Below are positions 50,550 through 61,396 of a stretch of DNA of 64,000 bases, piece by piece. The position numbers and the translations under genes were made by a program. The stretch comes from Staphylococcus equorum. Lineage in GTDB: Bacteria > Bacillota > Bacilli > Staphylococcales > Staphylococcaceae. The notes below the pieces were generated by a model. It made no database searches, was not told where the DNA came from, and saw only the letters and a list, made by a program, of their open reading frames with translations. Numbering within the stretch: position 1 is the stretch's first letter; every line of letters starts with the position of its first letter. The DNA lies in contig NZ_CP118982.1 in the NCBI RefSeq assembly GCF_029024965.1, positions 1,488,001 through 1,552,000 on the forward strand, read 5' to 3'.

Positions 50550-53255
50550 TTAATTACTAGCTAATTTTTTTCTTAGTACAAGTTGTAAGATACCACCATG
50601 ACGGTAATAATCCATTTCCACATTGGAATCAAAACGTGCAACTGCTTCAAATTCAATGACTTTACCATTTTCTTTTTTAGCTTGCACTTTAACTAAATCA
50701 TGAGGTTTAACATTTTCATCAATATCAACTGAAATAACTTCAGTTCCATCGATGCCTAAACTTTCTGAAGACTCTCCGTCTTTAAATTGTAAAGGTAATA
50801 CACCCATCATAACTAAGTTTGAACGGTGAATACGTTCGTAACTTTGAGCAATAACTGTTTTAACACCTAATAGATTTGTACCTTTAGCTGCCCAGTCACG
50901 TGAAGAACCCATGCCGTAGTCATTACCTGCTAATACTACTAAACCAGTGCCATCTTCTTTATATTTCATTGCTGCATCGTATATTGGCATTTGTTCACCT
51001 GTTGGCCAATATGTTGTGAACCCGCCTTCTGTACCTGGAGCCAATTCGTTTTTAATACGAATATTAGCAAAAGTACCACGGACCATAACTTCATGGTTAC
51101 CACGACGTGAACCATATGAGTTAAATTGACGAATTGGAACATCGTGATCCAATAAGTATTTACCTGCTGGTGTGTCTTTACCAATAGCACCTGCTGGCGA
51201 AATATGATCAGTTGTTACTGAATCTCCAAATTTACCCATAACACGTAAGTTCTTAAGTGATTCAATTGTTCCTGGCTCTTTAGATAAGCCTTGGAAGAAT
51301 GAAGGGTTTTGAATGTAAGTAGATTCAGAATCGAAATCATATAATGGTTTATCTGTAACATCGATTTCGTTCCACATTTCATTATTGTTGAATACCGTTG
51401 CATATTCTTCTTTGAACAATTCAGGTGTAACGACATTATCTACAGTATCAGAAACTTCTTTAATTGTAGGCCAAATGTCTTTTAGATATACATCTTCGCC
51501 ATCTTTGCCTTTCCCTAGAGGTTCATTTTGTAAATCGATATTTACTGTACCTGCTAAAGCATAAGCAACAACTAATTGTGGTGAAGCTAAGTAGTTACCT
51601 TTAACTAAAGGATGGATACGTCCTTCAAAGTTACGGTTACCTGATAATACAGATGTAACTAATAAATCTTCTTCTGCTATAGCTTTTTCAATTTCTTCTA
51701 GTAATGGGCCAGAGTTACCAATACAAGTTGTACAACCATAACCTACAAGATTGAATCCAAGTTTATCAAGATAATCATTTAATCCTGAATCATTTAAATA
51801 ACCTGTTACAACTTTTGAACCAGGCGCTAATGAAGTTTTAACGTATTCTGGAACTTCTAAACCTTTTTCAACTGCTTTTTTAGCAACAAGTCCAGCACCT
51901 AACATTACATATGGGTTAGAAGTGTTTGTACATGATGTAATCGCAGCAATAGCTAAGTCACCAGTTTTCATTGTTGTACTTGAACCGTCTTTAAATTCAA
52001 TATCAACAGTTTTATCAAATTCGCTTTCATCAAATCCGTGACCTTGGTTACCTGCTGGTGCAGTAACTGATTTTTGGAATTCAGATTTCATATCACTTAA
52101 GGCAATTAAATCTTGAGGACGTTTTGGTCCTGCTAATGAAGCTTCAACAGTTGATAAATCTAATTCAACAACTTTAGTATATTCTGGTTCGTCTTCTTCT
52201 ACGGTGAAGAACATGCTGTTTTCTTGTAAATATTTTTTCACAAGTTGGATTTGATCCTCAGAACGACCTGTTAAGCGCATATATTTTAATGCTTCTTCAT
52301 CGACTGGGAAGAAACCACAAGTCGCACCATATTCTGGAGCCATGTTTGCGATTGTTGCACGGTCTGCTAATGGTAAATGTTGTACACCTGGACCAAAGAA
52401 TTCCACAAACTTGCCAACTACGCCTTGTTTACGTAACTCTTGAGTCACTCGTAAAGCTAAATCTGTAGCTGTTGCACCTTGTGGTAATGCGTTAGATAAT
52501 CTAACACCAATTACTTCAGGAATTGGGAAGTATGAAGGTTGACCAAGCATTCCGGCTTCAGCTTCGATACCACCTACGCCCCAACCTAATACACCAAGAC
52601 CATTAATCATTGTCGTATGTGAGTCCGTACCAACTAATGTGTCAGGAAATGCTACTGTTTCACCATCTACTTCACGAGCATGAACAACATTTGCTAAATA
52701 CTCTAAGTTAACTTGGTGAACGATACCAGTTGCTGGTGGCACTGCACTGTAGTTGTTAAATGCTTTAGTAGCCCAATTTAAAAATTGATAACGTTCGTAG
52801 TTTCTTTCAAACTCTAATTTCATATTACGTTCTAATGCATCTGGGTTTGCATAACTATCAACTTGAACCGAGTGGTCAATAACTAAATCTACTGGTACTT
52901 CTGGATTGATTTTATCCAAATCTCCACCTACATCATTCATTGCTTTACGTAATGATGCTAAGTCTACAACAGCAGGAACCCCTGTGAAATCTTGTAGAAT
53001 AACACGTGAAGGTTTAAATGGTACTTCGCCTTCTGTGCCTTTAGTGAAATCAGATAATGCTTTGATGTGTTCATCAGTGATTACAAAACCATCTTCTTGT
53101 CTTAAAACAGACTCTAGTAATACTCTTATTGAGTACGGTAATTTTGATACTTTCGTTAAACCTTGTTCTTCTAACGTGTTTAAATCATAAAACGTATATG
53201 ATTTTCCGTTAAGCTCAAACGATTTTTTCGCTTGTTGTTTGATATTAGAAGCCAT
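50550..53255 (-). CDS. acnA: AcnA, aconitate hydratase
   Basis: This 901-residue [4Fe-4S] enzyme of the TCA cycle interconverts citrate and isocitrate. Cluster Cys are in [11 protein letters not shown] and YGCTTCIGN, and the active-site arginine region [10 protein letters not shown] is present. The iron-responsive (IRP1) type length is normal. AAGGGGG precedes the ATG. Upstream lie a CcpC/CcpE-type dyad and a Fur-like box. Confidence 0.96.
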   Translation of the reverse strand: MASNIKQQAKKSFELNGKSYTFYDLNTLEEQGLTKVSKLPYSIRVLLESVLRQEDGFVITDEHIKALSDFTKGTEGEVPFKPSRVILQDFTGVPAVVDLASLRKAMNDVGGDLDKINPEVPVDLVIDHSVQVDSYANPDALERNMKLEFERNYERYQFLNWATKAFNNYSAVPPATGIVHQVNLEYLANVVHAREVDGETVAFPDTLVGTDSHTTMINGLGVLGWGVGGIEAEAGMLGQPSYFPIPEVIGVRLSNALPQGATATDLALRVTQELRKQGVVGKFVEFFGPGVQHLPLADRATIANMAPEYGATCGFFPVDEEALKYMRLTGRSEDQIQLVKKYLQENSMFFTVEEDEPEYTKVVELDLSTVEASLAGPKRPQDLIALSDMKSEFQKSVTAPAGNQGHGFDESEFDKTVDIEFKDGSSTTMKTGDLAIAAITSCTNTSNPYVMLGAGLVAKKAVEKGLEVPEYVKTSLAPGSKVVTGYLNDSGLNDYLDKLGFNLVGYGCTTCIGNSGPLLEEIEKAIAEEDLLVTSVLSGNRNFEGRIHPLVKGNYLASPQLVVAYALAGTVNIDLQNEPLGKGKDGEDVYLKDIWPTIKEVSDTVDNVVTPELFKEEYATVFNNNEMWNEIDVTDKPLYDFDSESTYIQNPSFFQGLSKEPGTIESLKNLRVMGKFGDSVTTDHISPAGAIGKDTPAGKYLLDHDVPIRQFNSYGSRRGNHEVMVRGTFANIRIKNELAPGTEGGFTTYWPTGEQMPIYDAAMKYKEDGTGLVVLAGNDYGMGSSRDWAAKGTNLLGVKTVIAQSYERIHRSNLVMMGVLPLQFKDGESSESLGIDGTEVISVDIDENVKPHDLVKVQAKKENGKVIEFEAVARFDSNVEMDYYRHGGILQLVLRKKLASN

Positions 53256-53383
53256 AAAAATCCCCCTTGAAATTTATATTGATTATATGCCGTTATCTGA
53301 ATTGTATAATTAAATGCAACTTAAAACAACTACATAAGACTAGAAACCTATATAATTTAGATTTGATTTTTCAATCAGTATGT

Positions 53384-53398
53384 ATAAGTATAACTTAT
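53384..53398 (-). promoter_or_regulatory. CcpC/CcpE-type dyad before acnA
   Basis: ATAAGTATAACTTAT is an exact ATAA-N7-TTAT dyad, the CcpC box that controls aconitase in Bacillus; the staphylococcal counterpart is CcpE. It lies about 10 bases upstream of a TTGAAA -35 candidate (53369-53374) on the minus strand. Confidence 0.6.
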
Positions 53399-53429
53399 CA
53401 CGCTATGATTGTGTAATAAGTTAATGTTA

Positions 53430-53448
53430 TCAATTGAGAATCATTATC
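53430..53448. promoter_or_regulatory. Fur-like box upstream of acnA
   Basis: The 19 bases TCAATTGAGAATCATTATC match the Fur consensus at about 14 positions, with the 3' half almost perfect. It lies about 175 bases before the acnA start. The rest of 53256-53575 holds no gene. Confidence 0.4.
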
Positions 53449-53574
53449 AGCTATATTTAATTTTATATACATTTCTTTTTACTATTTTACATAGTTCTAT
53501 TTACTTATATTTTTTATTTATATTAAATGCTTTAACATTAGCCGCTCATACTCAATACTTAATCTTTTTGCGCA

Positions 53575-53608
53575 CAAAAAAACTGGGGATCCATTAGGAT
53601 TCCCCAGT
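53575..53608 (-). terminator. Rho-independent terminator of the betaine transporter gene
   Basis: AACTGGGGATCC and GGATTCCCCAGTT pair; U7 follows on the minus strand. Confidence 0.9.
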
Positions 53609-53617
53609 TAGTTCACA

Positions 53618-55261
53618 TTATTTTTCGTTTTTTTCATTGTCTCTTAATGGTTTACGTCTTTCAATAATGTCATCTTCATAATCGTCTTCTTGATGTTGTA
53701 CATAATCTTGCAATCTATGTTTGTTAGGTGCCAATGTTAAGCCTAAGAACTTACGCTCTTTGTTCGCATCTTTGTAGAATGAAACCATCATCATTATAAC
53801 TACAAAGGAGAACGGTAAGGCACTTATAATGGCGGCACTCTGAATCGCATTCAGGGCTTGTGCGCCATCACCACCACCAGCAAATAATAATACGAAAGCA
53901 ATTAATGACTGTGCGATACCCCAAGTGACTTTAACGTAATTCGAAGGATTTAATGAACCATATGTTGTTTGCATTCCTAATACAAATGTCGCTGAGTCAG
54001 CTGATGTAATAAAGAATGAAGCAATTAATACCAATGCAATTATTGATAATATAATGCCCATAGGTATTTCGTTAAATACAGCAAAGAGTTGTGTTTCTAC
54101 AGTCATGTCGAATATTTCAGGATTTTTCTTACCAGTTTCAATACCTAGTACACCAAATACACTGAACCAAACGAAACTTACTAATGCAGGTACTAAGAGC
54201 ACACCAGCGATAAATTCGCGGATAGAACGTCCTTTAGATACACGTGCAATAAATATACCTACGAATGGACTCCAGCTTAACCACCAGCCCCAATAGTAAA
54301 GTGTCCAACTAGACATCCATTCATTTTTTTGAGGGTTTAAAGCTGCTGTATCAAATGAATTAAATAAGAATGTGTTCAATAGACTACCTGTTGAACTTGT
54401 CATCATATTTAAAATTAATACTGTTGGCCCAATAATTAGTACAGCTACCATCAATATTAAACCTAAACTAATATTTAGGTTACTTAAATATTGGATACCT
54501 TTACTTAATCCAGACCAAGCACTCATAAGGAATAATATTGTTACAACTAATATGATAAGTCCTTGTATCCATATATTAGTTGGGACGCCAAATAAGTAAT
54601 TCAAACCACCATTGATTTGTAATGCACCCATACCAAGTGATACGGCCACACCTACAACAGTAGCAAATACTGCTAATACATCAATCATTGTCCCGATAGG
54701 ACCTTCTACTTTATCGCCTAAGATAGGACGTAAAGTTCTAGAAATAAGTCCTGGTTCACCTTTTCTAAATTGAGCATACGCAAGCGCTAATGCTACTACG
54801 CCATAAATTGCCCATGCGTGGAATCCCCAGTGGAAGAATGTTGCGCGTAAACCTTCAGTATACGCTTCAGTTGTTTTTGGATCTGCAGTTGGTGGGGCAG
54901 CAAAGTTAGCCATTGGTTCAGCCGCACCATAGAATACAAGTCCAATCCCCATACCAGCACTAAATAACATTGCAAACCATGAAATCGTATTAAACTCTGG
55001 CTTGTCATTTGGTTTACCTAGTTTCAGTTTACCAATAGGACTAAATATTAGGAAAACACAGAAGAAAACAATGAGCGTTGTAAGTATTAAATAATACCAT
55101 CCAAGTTTGTCCGTTATCCATAGTTTGATTGTATTCGTAACAGTGTCAAACTGTTCTGGTAGAAATGCACCAATAAGTACTACAATCGCTACGATAATCG
55201 CACTATAGATAAAAACTGGAGATATCTTCTTACCGCTAGGTTGGTTGTTAGAAGAATTCAT
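53618..55261 (-). CDS. BCCT-family glycine betaine transporter (OpuD-like)
   Basis: This 547-residue secondary transporter takes up betaine-type osmoprotectants, probably with Na+. Twelve hydrophobic segments and the BCCT signature (WTLYYWGWWLSWSPFVGIFIARVSKG, with the Trp substrate cage) are clear, as is FSAGMGIGLVFYGAAEP. The charged C-terminal tail (DDYEDDIIERRK) is typical for osmosensing. Synteny beside acnA matches opuD2 of S. aureus. AAGGGAG precedes the ATG. Confidence 0.9.
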   Translation of the reverse strand: MNSSNNQPSGKKISPVFIYSAIIVAIVVLIGAFLPEQFDTVTNTIKLWITDKLGWYYLILTTLIVFFCVFLIFSPIGKLKLGKPNDKPEFNTISWFAMLFSAGMGIGLVFYGAAEPMANFAAPPTADPKTTEAYTEGLRATFFHWGFHAWAIYGVVALALAYAQFRKGEPGLISRTLRPILGDKVEGPIGTMIDVLAVFATVVGVAVSLGMGALQINGGLNYLFGVPTNIWIQGLIILVVTILFLMSAWSGLSKGIQYLSNLNISLGLILMVAVLIIGPTVLILNMMTSSTGSLLNTFLFNSFDTAALNPQKNEWMSSWTLYYWGWWLSWSPFVGIFIARVSKGRSIREFIAGVLLVPALVSFVWFSVFGVLGIETGKKNPEIFDMTVETQLFAVFNEIPMGIILSIIALVLIASFFITSADSATFVLGMQTTYGSLNPSNYVKVTWGIAQSLIAFVLLFAGGGDGAQALNAIQSAAIISALPFSFVVIMMMVSFYKDANKERKFLGLTLAPNKHRLQDYVQHQEDDYEDDIIERRKPLRDNEKNEK

Positions 55262-55462
55262 AAATAATAACTCCCTTTCTCATCTTATTTAATTTTTAAA
55301 AAACCTAAATAGAAAAATTACAATAATTTCTATTTTTATCTTTCGCCACGTCTTAGAATAACAAACCCCCGAGTTAATATCAAATTTAGTTAAAAAAACT
55401 ATTCTCTTTATTTGAAACTTATTGTATAATAAAATTTATATTTAATTAAGAGGTGTTATATA

Positions 55463-55813
55463 ATGTTAAAGGAATTTAAAGAATTTGCATTAAAAGGTAA
55501 TGTCTTAGATTTAGCAGTAGCTGTAGTTATGGGTGCAGCTTTCAACAAAATTGTTACAGCACTAGTTGCATACATTATCATGCCTCTAATTGGTTTGATT
55601 TTCGGAACTGTTGACTTTGCAAAAAGTTGGACGTTTATGGGTATCGAATATGGTATGTTCGTACAATCAATCATAGATTTCATTATCATCGCTTTTGCAT
55701 TGTTCATATTTGTTAAAATTGCAAATACATTAATGAAACCTGAAGAAGACGAAGTCGAAGAAAACACTGTATTACTAACAGAAATTCGCGATTTACTACG
55801 TGAAAAAAATTAA
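55463..55813 (+). CDS. mscL: MscL, large-conductance mechanosensitive channel
   Basis: This 116-residue channel protein has the family N-terminus ([31 protein letters not shown]), two membrane helices (about 15-43 and 70-95) and a charged helical C-terminus. It opens on osmotic downshock to release solutes. AGAGGTG precedes the ATG. It is divergent from the betaine transporter, so osmoprotectant uptake and release genes lie side by side. Confidence 0.96.
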   Translation: MLKEFKEFALKGNVLDLAVAVVMGAAFNKIVTALVAYIIMPLIGLIFGTVDFAKSWTFMGIEYGMFVQSIIDFIIIAFALFIFVKIANTLMKPEEDEVEENTVLLTEIRDLLREKN

Positions 55814-55850
55814 TCAAACTAGCCTTAGACATTTGATGTTTATTGCTTTT

Positions 55851-55889
55851 AAATACCAACAAAATCTATCGATTCCGTTGGTATTTTTT
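55851..55889 (+). terminator. Rho-independent terminator of mscL
   Basis: AATACCAAC and GTTGGTATT pair around a 16-nt loop, followed by a U-run. Confidence 0.8.
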
Positions 55890-55976
55890 ATGCCTATTTT
55901 TGCGTATAATCTTAAAACTGTAAACATAATTTAGCTTTTTATTATAAAATAAGTGTTTCAATAAAAAATGATATAA

Positions 55977-56020
55977 ACAAACCAACCAATTGTTATATAA
56001 TCAATCGGTTGGTTTGTTTA
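55977..56020 (-). terminator. Terminator-like hairpin after sbcC
   Basis: AAACAAACCAACCAATTG and CAATCGGTTGGTTTGTTT form a long stem with one mismatch, with T-rich sequence after it on the minus strand. Confidence 0.7.
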
Positions 56021-56021
56021 A

Positions 56022-59000
56022 TTATTGCCTTTTAAATTGTGTTGTACTTTGATATTGCTCTGTACTAACTTCAAGTATTAACGGTATTCTTTGCTTAAGT
56101 TCACTTACGTGAGAAATAATACCTACCATTCTCCCTGTAGATTTCAAACTCAGTAATGTATCTAACGCTGTTTCTAATGTTTCTTGATCTAATGTTCCGA
56201 AACCTTCATCTACAAACATTGAATCTAAAGCAATTCCTCCAGATTCTTGTTGAACTACTTCACTAAGTCCTAATGCTAAGGCTAATGATGCTTGGAAAGT
56301 TTCTCCACCAGATAATGATGAAATATGTCGAGATTGATTCGAATGCGAATCAAAGACGTCTATTTCAAGTCCACTGTAACCCTGTGATATTTGTTCTCTT
56401 CTTGTTAATTGATAGCGTTGCCCTGTCATCAATGCTAAACGTTGATTGGCTTGAGCAAGAATTCGTTCCAAGTAGTAAATTAATACATAGTTTTCTAAAG
56501 TTAACTTTTGATCATTTTTACCTGACAAGATTTCCGCTAATTGAAACACTTCTTGCTGTGCTTTCAATTCCTTTTCTAATTTTTCTATAATTGTATTAAT
56601 TTCATTGATTTTCTTCTGATTAAAATCAATCTTATATTCATGTTGGCTTAATTCCGTAGCTATCTCGTCTAATACTTGTTGCTTTTGTTGATGAATTTCT
56701 TTTAAATGTTGGCTATCTTGGAGTTTTTTATTTTTAGTTTCCTCACTGAGTTGCGAAATAACTAATTCCAAAGATTGTTTCTCTTTATTGTAAGTATTAA
56801 TCTCCGCTTCAATTTTATCTTTATCTGCTATTTTAACTATCGTTGCTTTCACCTGCTCAAATTTTGTGAAGCCAATTCTACCCATTTCCTCATCTATCTT
56901 CAGATTCATATTTTCCAATTCATTTTTTAATTCTTTTAGGCTTGATTCTAAATATGCTTTACTATTTTCTTCAATAGACAGTTGTTGGTTACTATTTAGA
57001 ATATTTTGTTCTAATTTATAACAAACATCGTCATATTCTTTTATCTTTTCTAAATTACTTTCATAAACTTTCACAAACTTAGCAACATTATCAAATTCGG
57101 TGTTATATTCGAAGTCATTTATAGCAATGTCATTTTCTCTTAAAGTATGTTGCTTATTTTTCATATCTAATTCAAGCGTATGATAACTTTGTTCGTTTTT
57201 TTGTAATTGCTCTTTTAATTGATTAATCTCTTCATTTTCTTTTTCTAAGTTCTCTTTTTCAACATATTTATGATCAATACGCTTTTCAAGTTCATGATAA
57301 TTCGTATTATTAAGCTCTTCTTGAGAAAATTTTTCTATTTGTTCATTCAAATAGTTCAATTCACTTTCACATTTTATCTTTTTCTCTTTTATATTTTTAT
57401 GTTGTTCTTCTATTGCAGTTAACGCTTGATGTCTTTCCGTAAGTTCATCAAAGTCTAAATGTTGCTCAATTGAATGTACTTCATTTCCACAAACTGGACA
57501 TATATCACCTGAATTTAATGCTGATTGAACTTTTGCAATAATATCCTTTTTATTGTTTAAATCTATATTTGTTTTGTCTATTTTAGAATATTTGTCATCT
57601 AATTGTTGAAGCTGCAAGTGAAATTTTTCTATATCTCTTAACTTCTGTTTTTTTCTGTTTTGTAAGCTTTCAAATTCAATTTTTTTGAGTTCATTCTGTT
57701 TTAACTCTTTGATTTCATTATTTAAATTGAAAATTTGTGAATTAAGCAATTCGACTTTTTTATAATCACTCTTACGATGGTTTAACTTCTTAGCGAGATC
57801 ATCCAGTAGTTGCTTTTGTGTTTTAACCTTTTCTTCAAGTGTTTCGTAAGCTTTATTTATTGTTTCACGTTGATGATATGCCTCTTGATATTTACTTGCT
57901 TTATCATAAAACAACTTACATTTTTCTACATACTTTCTAAAACCTTCTAATATATCCGAAGTCTGTAAATGTTTTTCGAGTTGTTTTTTATTTTCATGTG
58001 CCTTATCTTTGAGAGTATTAATCGAGTTTTGTTTTTCTTCTATATCTTTTATTGATTTTTCTTTTTTTAAAGATAGCGTTTCTTTAGACTCTAGCAAATT
58101 GGCTAACGGTCTTACTTCATAAATTTCATTTAATAGTTTTATTTTCTTCTTGATTTCGTCATCGTTTAAAAGTAACTGTTCATATTGCTGTTGTTTCTCT
58201 TCAAGCTGAGTTAATGCTTCTTCAAGTTTTAAATTATGATTTAAATTATTTTCTGCCGAAGTCACTTCAGCTTTATATTTACTCTTTTTTTCTTTTATTT
58301 CCTGTTGTATTTTTCGTGCTTTTTCTTTAAATTCAGGTAATACTTCCATAATTCGATTTGTTTGTCTAGCATTGATTGTTTTATATTCAGTTAATATTTC
58401 ATCATCAAATGTTTCAATGTCATGCCAATTATTTTCTAATATATTGAATTTCTTTTCAATTTGTTCTCTAACTTCTTTTACATCGTTACTCAAGTGTTTC
58501 TGTATTTCTTCAAAACGCTGACTATTAAAAAGTGTTCTTAAAATTTCTTGCTTCTCTGAGCTTTTAGATAGTAAAAATCGCTTAAATTCGCCTTGAGGTA
58601 ATATGAAAAGTTGTCTGAATTGCTCAGCGTTTACGCCTAATAAATCTCTGATAAATTGATTACCCGTATTTATTTTACTCTCTCTGAGATTATACTCATC
58701 GTCTTCGTATTGGTATATGGCTAACTGGCCTAGTGTTTTATTTTTATTACCTTCTTTAATAAATGCGCCTTGTCTCACAATTTTAAAAATATGATCTCTT
58801 AGCTTAAATTCAAATTCTACAGTCATAGGAGTCTTGCTATCTGCAAAATGACTCCTTAAATCACTCTCTTTTCTATCTTTAGTAGACGCTTCACCAAAAA
58901 GCGCATACACAATTGCGTCAAAAACCATTGTCTTACCTGATCCAGTTTTACCACTGATTAAAAAAAGTTGATTATCTTTTACGTTATTAAAATCTATCAC

Positions 59001-59051
59001 TTCTTTTAAGAAAGGTCCGAAATTATTTAAATTTAATGTTAAAGGTCTCAT
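56022..59051 (-). CDS. sbcC: SbcC, SMC-like exonuclease ATPase subunit
   Basis: This 1009-residue Rad50-type subunit has Walker A GKTGSGKT near residue 36, very long coiled coils (about 180-510 and 530-830) and a zinc hook CPVC at Cys518/Cys521. The C-terminal ABC signature SLSGGETFQASLAL and Walker B FVDEGFGTLD complete the fold. With SbcD it opens hairpins and trims blocked DNA ends. It starts immediately after the sbcD stop, a coupled pair. Confidence 0.95.
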   Translation of the reverse strand: MRPLTLNLNNFGPFLKEVIDFNNVKDNQLFLISGKTGSGKTMVFDAIVYALFGEASTKDRKESDLRSHFADSKTPMTVEFEFKLRDHIFKIVRQGAFIKEGNKNKTLGQLAIYQYEDDEYNLRESKINTGNQFIRDLLGVNAEQFRQLFILPQGEFKRFLLSKSSEKQEILRTLFNSQRFEEIQKHLSNDVKEVREQIEKKFNILENNWHDIETFDDEILTEYKTINARQTNRIMEVLPEFKEKARKIQQEIKEKKSKYKAEVTSAENNLNHNLKLEEALTQLEEKQQQYEQLLLNDDEIKKKIKLLNEIYEVRPLANLLESKETLSLKKEKSIKDIEEKQNSINTLKDKAHENKKQLEKHLQTSDILEGFRKYVEKCKLFYDKASKYQEAYHQRETINKAYETLEEKVKTQKQLLDDLAKKLNHRKSDYKKVELLNSQIFNLNNEIKELKQNELKKIEFESLQNRKKQKLRDIEKFHLQLQQLDDKYSKIDKTNIDLNNKKDIIAKVQSALNSGDICPVCGNEVHSIEQHLDFDELTERHQALTAIEEQHKNIKEKKIKCESELNYLNEQIEKFSQEELNNTNYHELEKRIDHKYVEKENLEKENEEINQLKEQLQKNEQSYHTLELDMKNKQHTLRENDIAINDFEYNTEFDNVAKFVKVYESNLEKIKEYDDVCYKLEQNILNSNQQLSIEENSKAYLESSLKELKNELENMNLKIDEEMGRIGFTKFEQVKATIVKIADKDKIEAEINTYNKEKQSLELVISQLSEETKNKKLQDSQHLKEIHQQKQQVLDEIATELSQHEYKIDFNQKKINEINTIIEKLEKELKAQQEVFQLAEILSGKNDQKLTLENYVLIYYLERILAQANQRLALMTGQRYQLTRREQISQGYSGLEIDVFDSHSNQSRHISSLSGGETFQASLALALGLSEVVQQESGGIALDSMFVDEGFGTLDQETLETALDTLLSLKSTGRMVGIISHVSELKQRIPLILEVSTEQYQSTTQFKRQ

Positions 59052-60182
59052 TTATTCAGACCCTCCTTCTAGTAAATCATTTAACACCTTAGCTACAGTT
59101 TTACTTTGAGTTTGTGTTAGTTCTTCATCAGTAATATTTTTATAGAATTTATCAATTATCGTTTCATCATCTAATTTTTGAATTTCATAGTTATCTTGAT
59201 GAATATGTGCGCTAAAATCAAAAGTCTGGTTTGTAAGTGCTAATGTATTAGGATAAATTTGTTTTAAATGTACCATTGGATCACTGACATGAGACATATG
59301 CTTTAATTTGAAATGTAAATAATTATCTTTACCCTTTACCTTTAATTTTTCTTGTATCGCATCTTCGTAATCGCCTTCTATAACTTCTAATTGTCTTAAA
59401 GGCGCAATCGGTATGAACTTCTCTTTGATTGTATCTTCCTTAATTTCAATGATTCTATATCCTTTAGGTTGATTCACTTCAGAAAAAGAATACTGAAGTA
59501 TTGACCCACTATAGCTTATAAAATCAGAATCTATGCTAAACGGATGGTGTAGATGACCCAGCATAACTCTATCAAACTGTTGAAACGAGTCAGCTTCAAC
59601 AGATTCGACTGTCCCTATAGATAAAGGTCTCTCTGATTCTGAACGCACACCACCTTGTACAGTTAAGTGACCGATAAGAATATTGGTATTATTCTTATTT
59701 ATATTATTACTCATATATTCAATAGATTTACTTAAAGCTTGTTGATAAGTTTCTATCGTATTATCTTTTAAAAAGTGTTGAGTTTCATTAATTGTTGCAA
59801 ACGGTAGCGTATAAAAATCTACATTTCCAATTGAAATAGGTATATTTATGTCTTCAAGTTTTGTACGTATATATAAATTTGACTTTTCAAACCACTTGGA
59901 ACCATAGTTCAATCGTTCTTTACTATCATGATTACCGCTTATCATAATAATCGGAATGCCCATCTCTAGATTCAAAGTATCAATTGTACTTTCTAATAAT
60001 TGGATGGCATCTTTATTCGGATAACTCGTATCATATAAATCACCCGCAATTACTATGACATCCGGTTGTTCATTGTCCATCGCTTCTATAAAACGATTTA
60101 AAATATATGCTTGGTCTTCTAATAATGATTTACCATTTAAAATTCTGCCTAAATGCCAATCGGCTGTATGTATTACTTTCAT
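59052..60182 (-). CDS. sbcD: SbcD, Mre11-type nuclease subunit
   Basis: This 376-residue manganese nuclease has the phosphoesterase motifs [27 protein letters not shown] and LGHLHHP in order. The ATG at 60182 follows AGAGGTG; a longer upstream frame covers the promoter and SOS box and is not used. sbcC follows without a gap. Confidence 0.95.
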   Translation of the reverse strand: MKVIHTADWHLGRILNGKSLLEDQAYILNRFIEAMDNEQPDVIVIAGDLYDTSYPNKDAIQLLESTIDTLNLEMGIPIIMISGNHDSKERLNYGSKWFEKSNLYIRTKLEDINIPISIGNVDFYTLPFATINETQHFLKDNTIETYQQALSKSIEYMSNNINKNNTNILIGHLTVQGGVRSESERPLSIGTVESVEADSFQQFDRVMLGHLHHPFSIDSDFISYSGSILQYSFSEVNQPKGYRIIEIKEDTIKEKFIPIAPLRQLEVIEGDYEDAIQEKLKVKGKDNYLHFKLKHMSHVSDPMVHLKQIYPNTLALTNQTFDFSAHIHQDNYEIQKLDDETIIDKFYKNITDEELTQTQSKTVAKVLNDLLEGGSE

Positions 60183-60197
60183 TTTTACACCTCTAAT

Positions 60198-60247
60198 AGA
60201 ACGTTTGTTCGTATTTATATAATATAATATCTTTACCACTAAGACAA
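60198..60247 (-). promoter_or_regulatory. SOS promoter of sbcDC
   Basis: On the minus strand TTGTCT (60242-60247), 17 bp and TATTAT (60219-60224) precede the LexA box CGAACAAACGTTCT (60198-60211), which would cover the transcription start. Confidence 0.82.
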
Positions 60248-60306
60248 GTATAAACATAATGGTATTAAACTGTTTTTCCTTTTCTTCAACTACTGCTAAT
60301 AAAACA

Positions 60307-60342
60307 ATTGAGGCTGAGACATGTATGTATGCCCCAGCCTCC
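60307..60342 (-). terminator. Rho-independent terminator of the CcdC-like gene
   Basis: GAGGCTGAGACATG and the matching CCCCAGCCTC arm pair; AATTGTTTT follows on the minus strand. Confidence 0.7.
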
Positions 60343-60347
60343 CCAAA

Positions 60348-60815
60348 CTATTGAATTAATGTGCTTTTAAGCTTCTTATATTTATATAACATTGCTAAGC
60401 GCCAAGGAACAATCATTGAAAAACCAAGTAAGAAAAACATGCCACCAATTTCTCCTGGATCTATTTTATTGCTAATAAATATTTTAAGTAATGTACGTAT
60501 TAACAGTAGTGAAATAAGAATGATAGGAAAAGCTTTAGAGCGCTTCATATATATTTCACTGCCCTGAGTTTCAAATTTAGATGTCCATATTAAAATTGTA
60601 GAAAACGCTATACCTAAAATAATACATTCTACAATTTCAAGACCAGTTAATCTAAAATATGGAACAACATACATTAAAGCACCTGTTGCCATAAAAAATG
60701 GCGGTAATATAATTTTCTTTTCATTAACTGGAAAATTTTGCGCTTTCATTCGCACAAAGATAGCACCTAGTCCCATTATAAAAGCGAAAATTATAGAAAT
60801 TACTAAATATAACAC
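60348..60815 (-). CDS. ccdC: CcdC-family (DUF1453) membrane protein
   Basis: The 155-residue protein has four to five hydrophobic helices with the CcdC pattern (FVRMKAQNFPVNEKKIILPPFFMATGALMY and the C-terminal PGEIGGMFFLLGFSMIVPWR). The Bacillus gene lies beside cytochrome c biogenesis genes but its role is unclear. It is the next gene upstream of sbcD with no overlap. AAGAAGGTG precedes the ATG. Confidence 0.85.
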   Translation of the reverse strand: MLYLVISIIFAFIMGLGAIFVRMKAQNFPVNEKKIILPPFFMATGALMYVVPYFRLTGLEIVECIILGIAFSTILIWTSKFETQGSEIYMKRSKAFPIILISLLLIRTLLKIFISNKIDPGEIGGMFFLLGFSMIVPWRLAMLYKYKKLKSTLIQ

Positions 60816-61136
60816 ACTTACACCTTCTTTAAATTTCTATAAGATGATATTTACTTTCGATAGTATATCACTTAACAAAATATTAATCAGTATTTTTAAT
60901 TCGTTTTCACCTATTTTATCGTTTCTAACATTACATAGTATATATTAGCATTTTTAAATTAAGTAAATAACAACTATCAATATCTTTTCCTTCTATAAAT
61001 TATAAATTTCCTATACTAACATATATGCGAAGAATATAAATTTATACTATTGTTCCTTTTTTATTCTTGGGAAAAGTGAAGTGCTATGACTAAAGCTTTG
61101 TGAACCTAAAAAATCTAAAACATACACCATAAAAAA
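60816..61136. other. Intergenic stretch with a residual open frame
   Basis: No gene with a start and ribosome site is visible. On the minus strand a frame is open from about 61196 to a TAG at 61047; it would read DKVLTTLLAFFMV and then LGSQSFSHSTS. Part of it is the terminator hairpin of the next gene, so it may be a decayed gene or repeat. The rest is AT-rich. Confidence 0.4.
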
Positions 61137-61165
61137 TGCCAACAAAGTCGTTAAGACTTTGTCGA
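61137..61165 (-). terminator. Rho-independent terminator
   Basis: GACAAAGTC and GACTTTGTT pair around a TTAAC loop, with GGCATTTTTT downstream on the minus strand, after the 60-residue gene. Confidence 0.75.
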
Positions 61166-61213
61166 CAATGTGAATGAACCTTGGTAAAGGTTTATTCTAT
61201 CATTTTTGCTCTA

Positions 61214-61396
61214 TTACACATGCGAATTAACACATGCTGATAATGCATCATTTAGTGTATATCTAAGATAATTCATATCATGAGTTTGCATTGCATTATG
61301 ATATTTCTTAAAAGCTTCATCGTTCGGAAAGTTAATGTGCATATTAGCTAGACGATCTAATACTTCTCTGTCTTCCATGTCATAAGCATCCTTCAC
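61214..61396 (-). CDS. Small soluble protein, unknown
   Basis: The 60-residue acidic, helical product contains YDMEDREVLDRLANMH and HDMNYLRYTLNDALSAC, and no signal or membrane segment. The GTG start follows a strong AGGGAGG site, and a terminator lies after the stop, so it is likely a real gene. I do not recognise a family. A CodY-like sequence (TATTTTCTGAATATT, 13 of 15) lies at 61454-61468 upstream. Confidence 0.7.
   Translation of the reverse strand: MKDAYDMEDREVLDRLANMHINFPNDEAFKKYHNAMQTHDMNYLRYTLNDALSACVNSHV

Noticed and set aside
54054..54599. Plus-strand frames inside the betaine transporter gene
   Set aside because: They are antisense to a conserved BCCT gene and have low-complexity composition.
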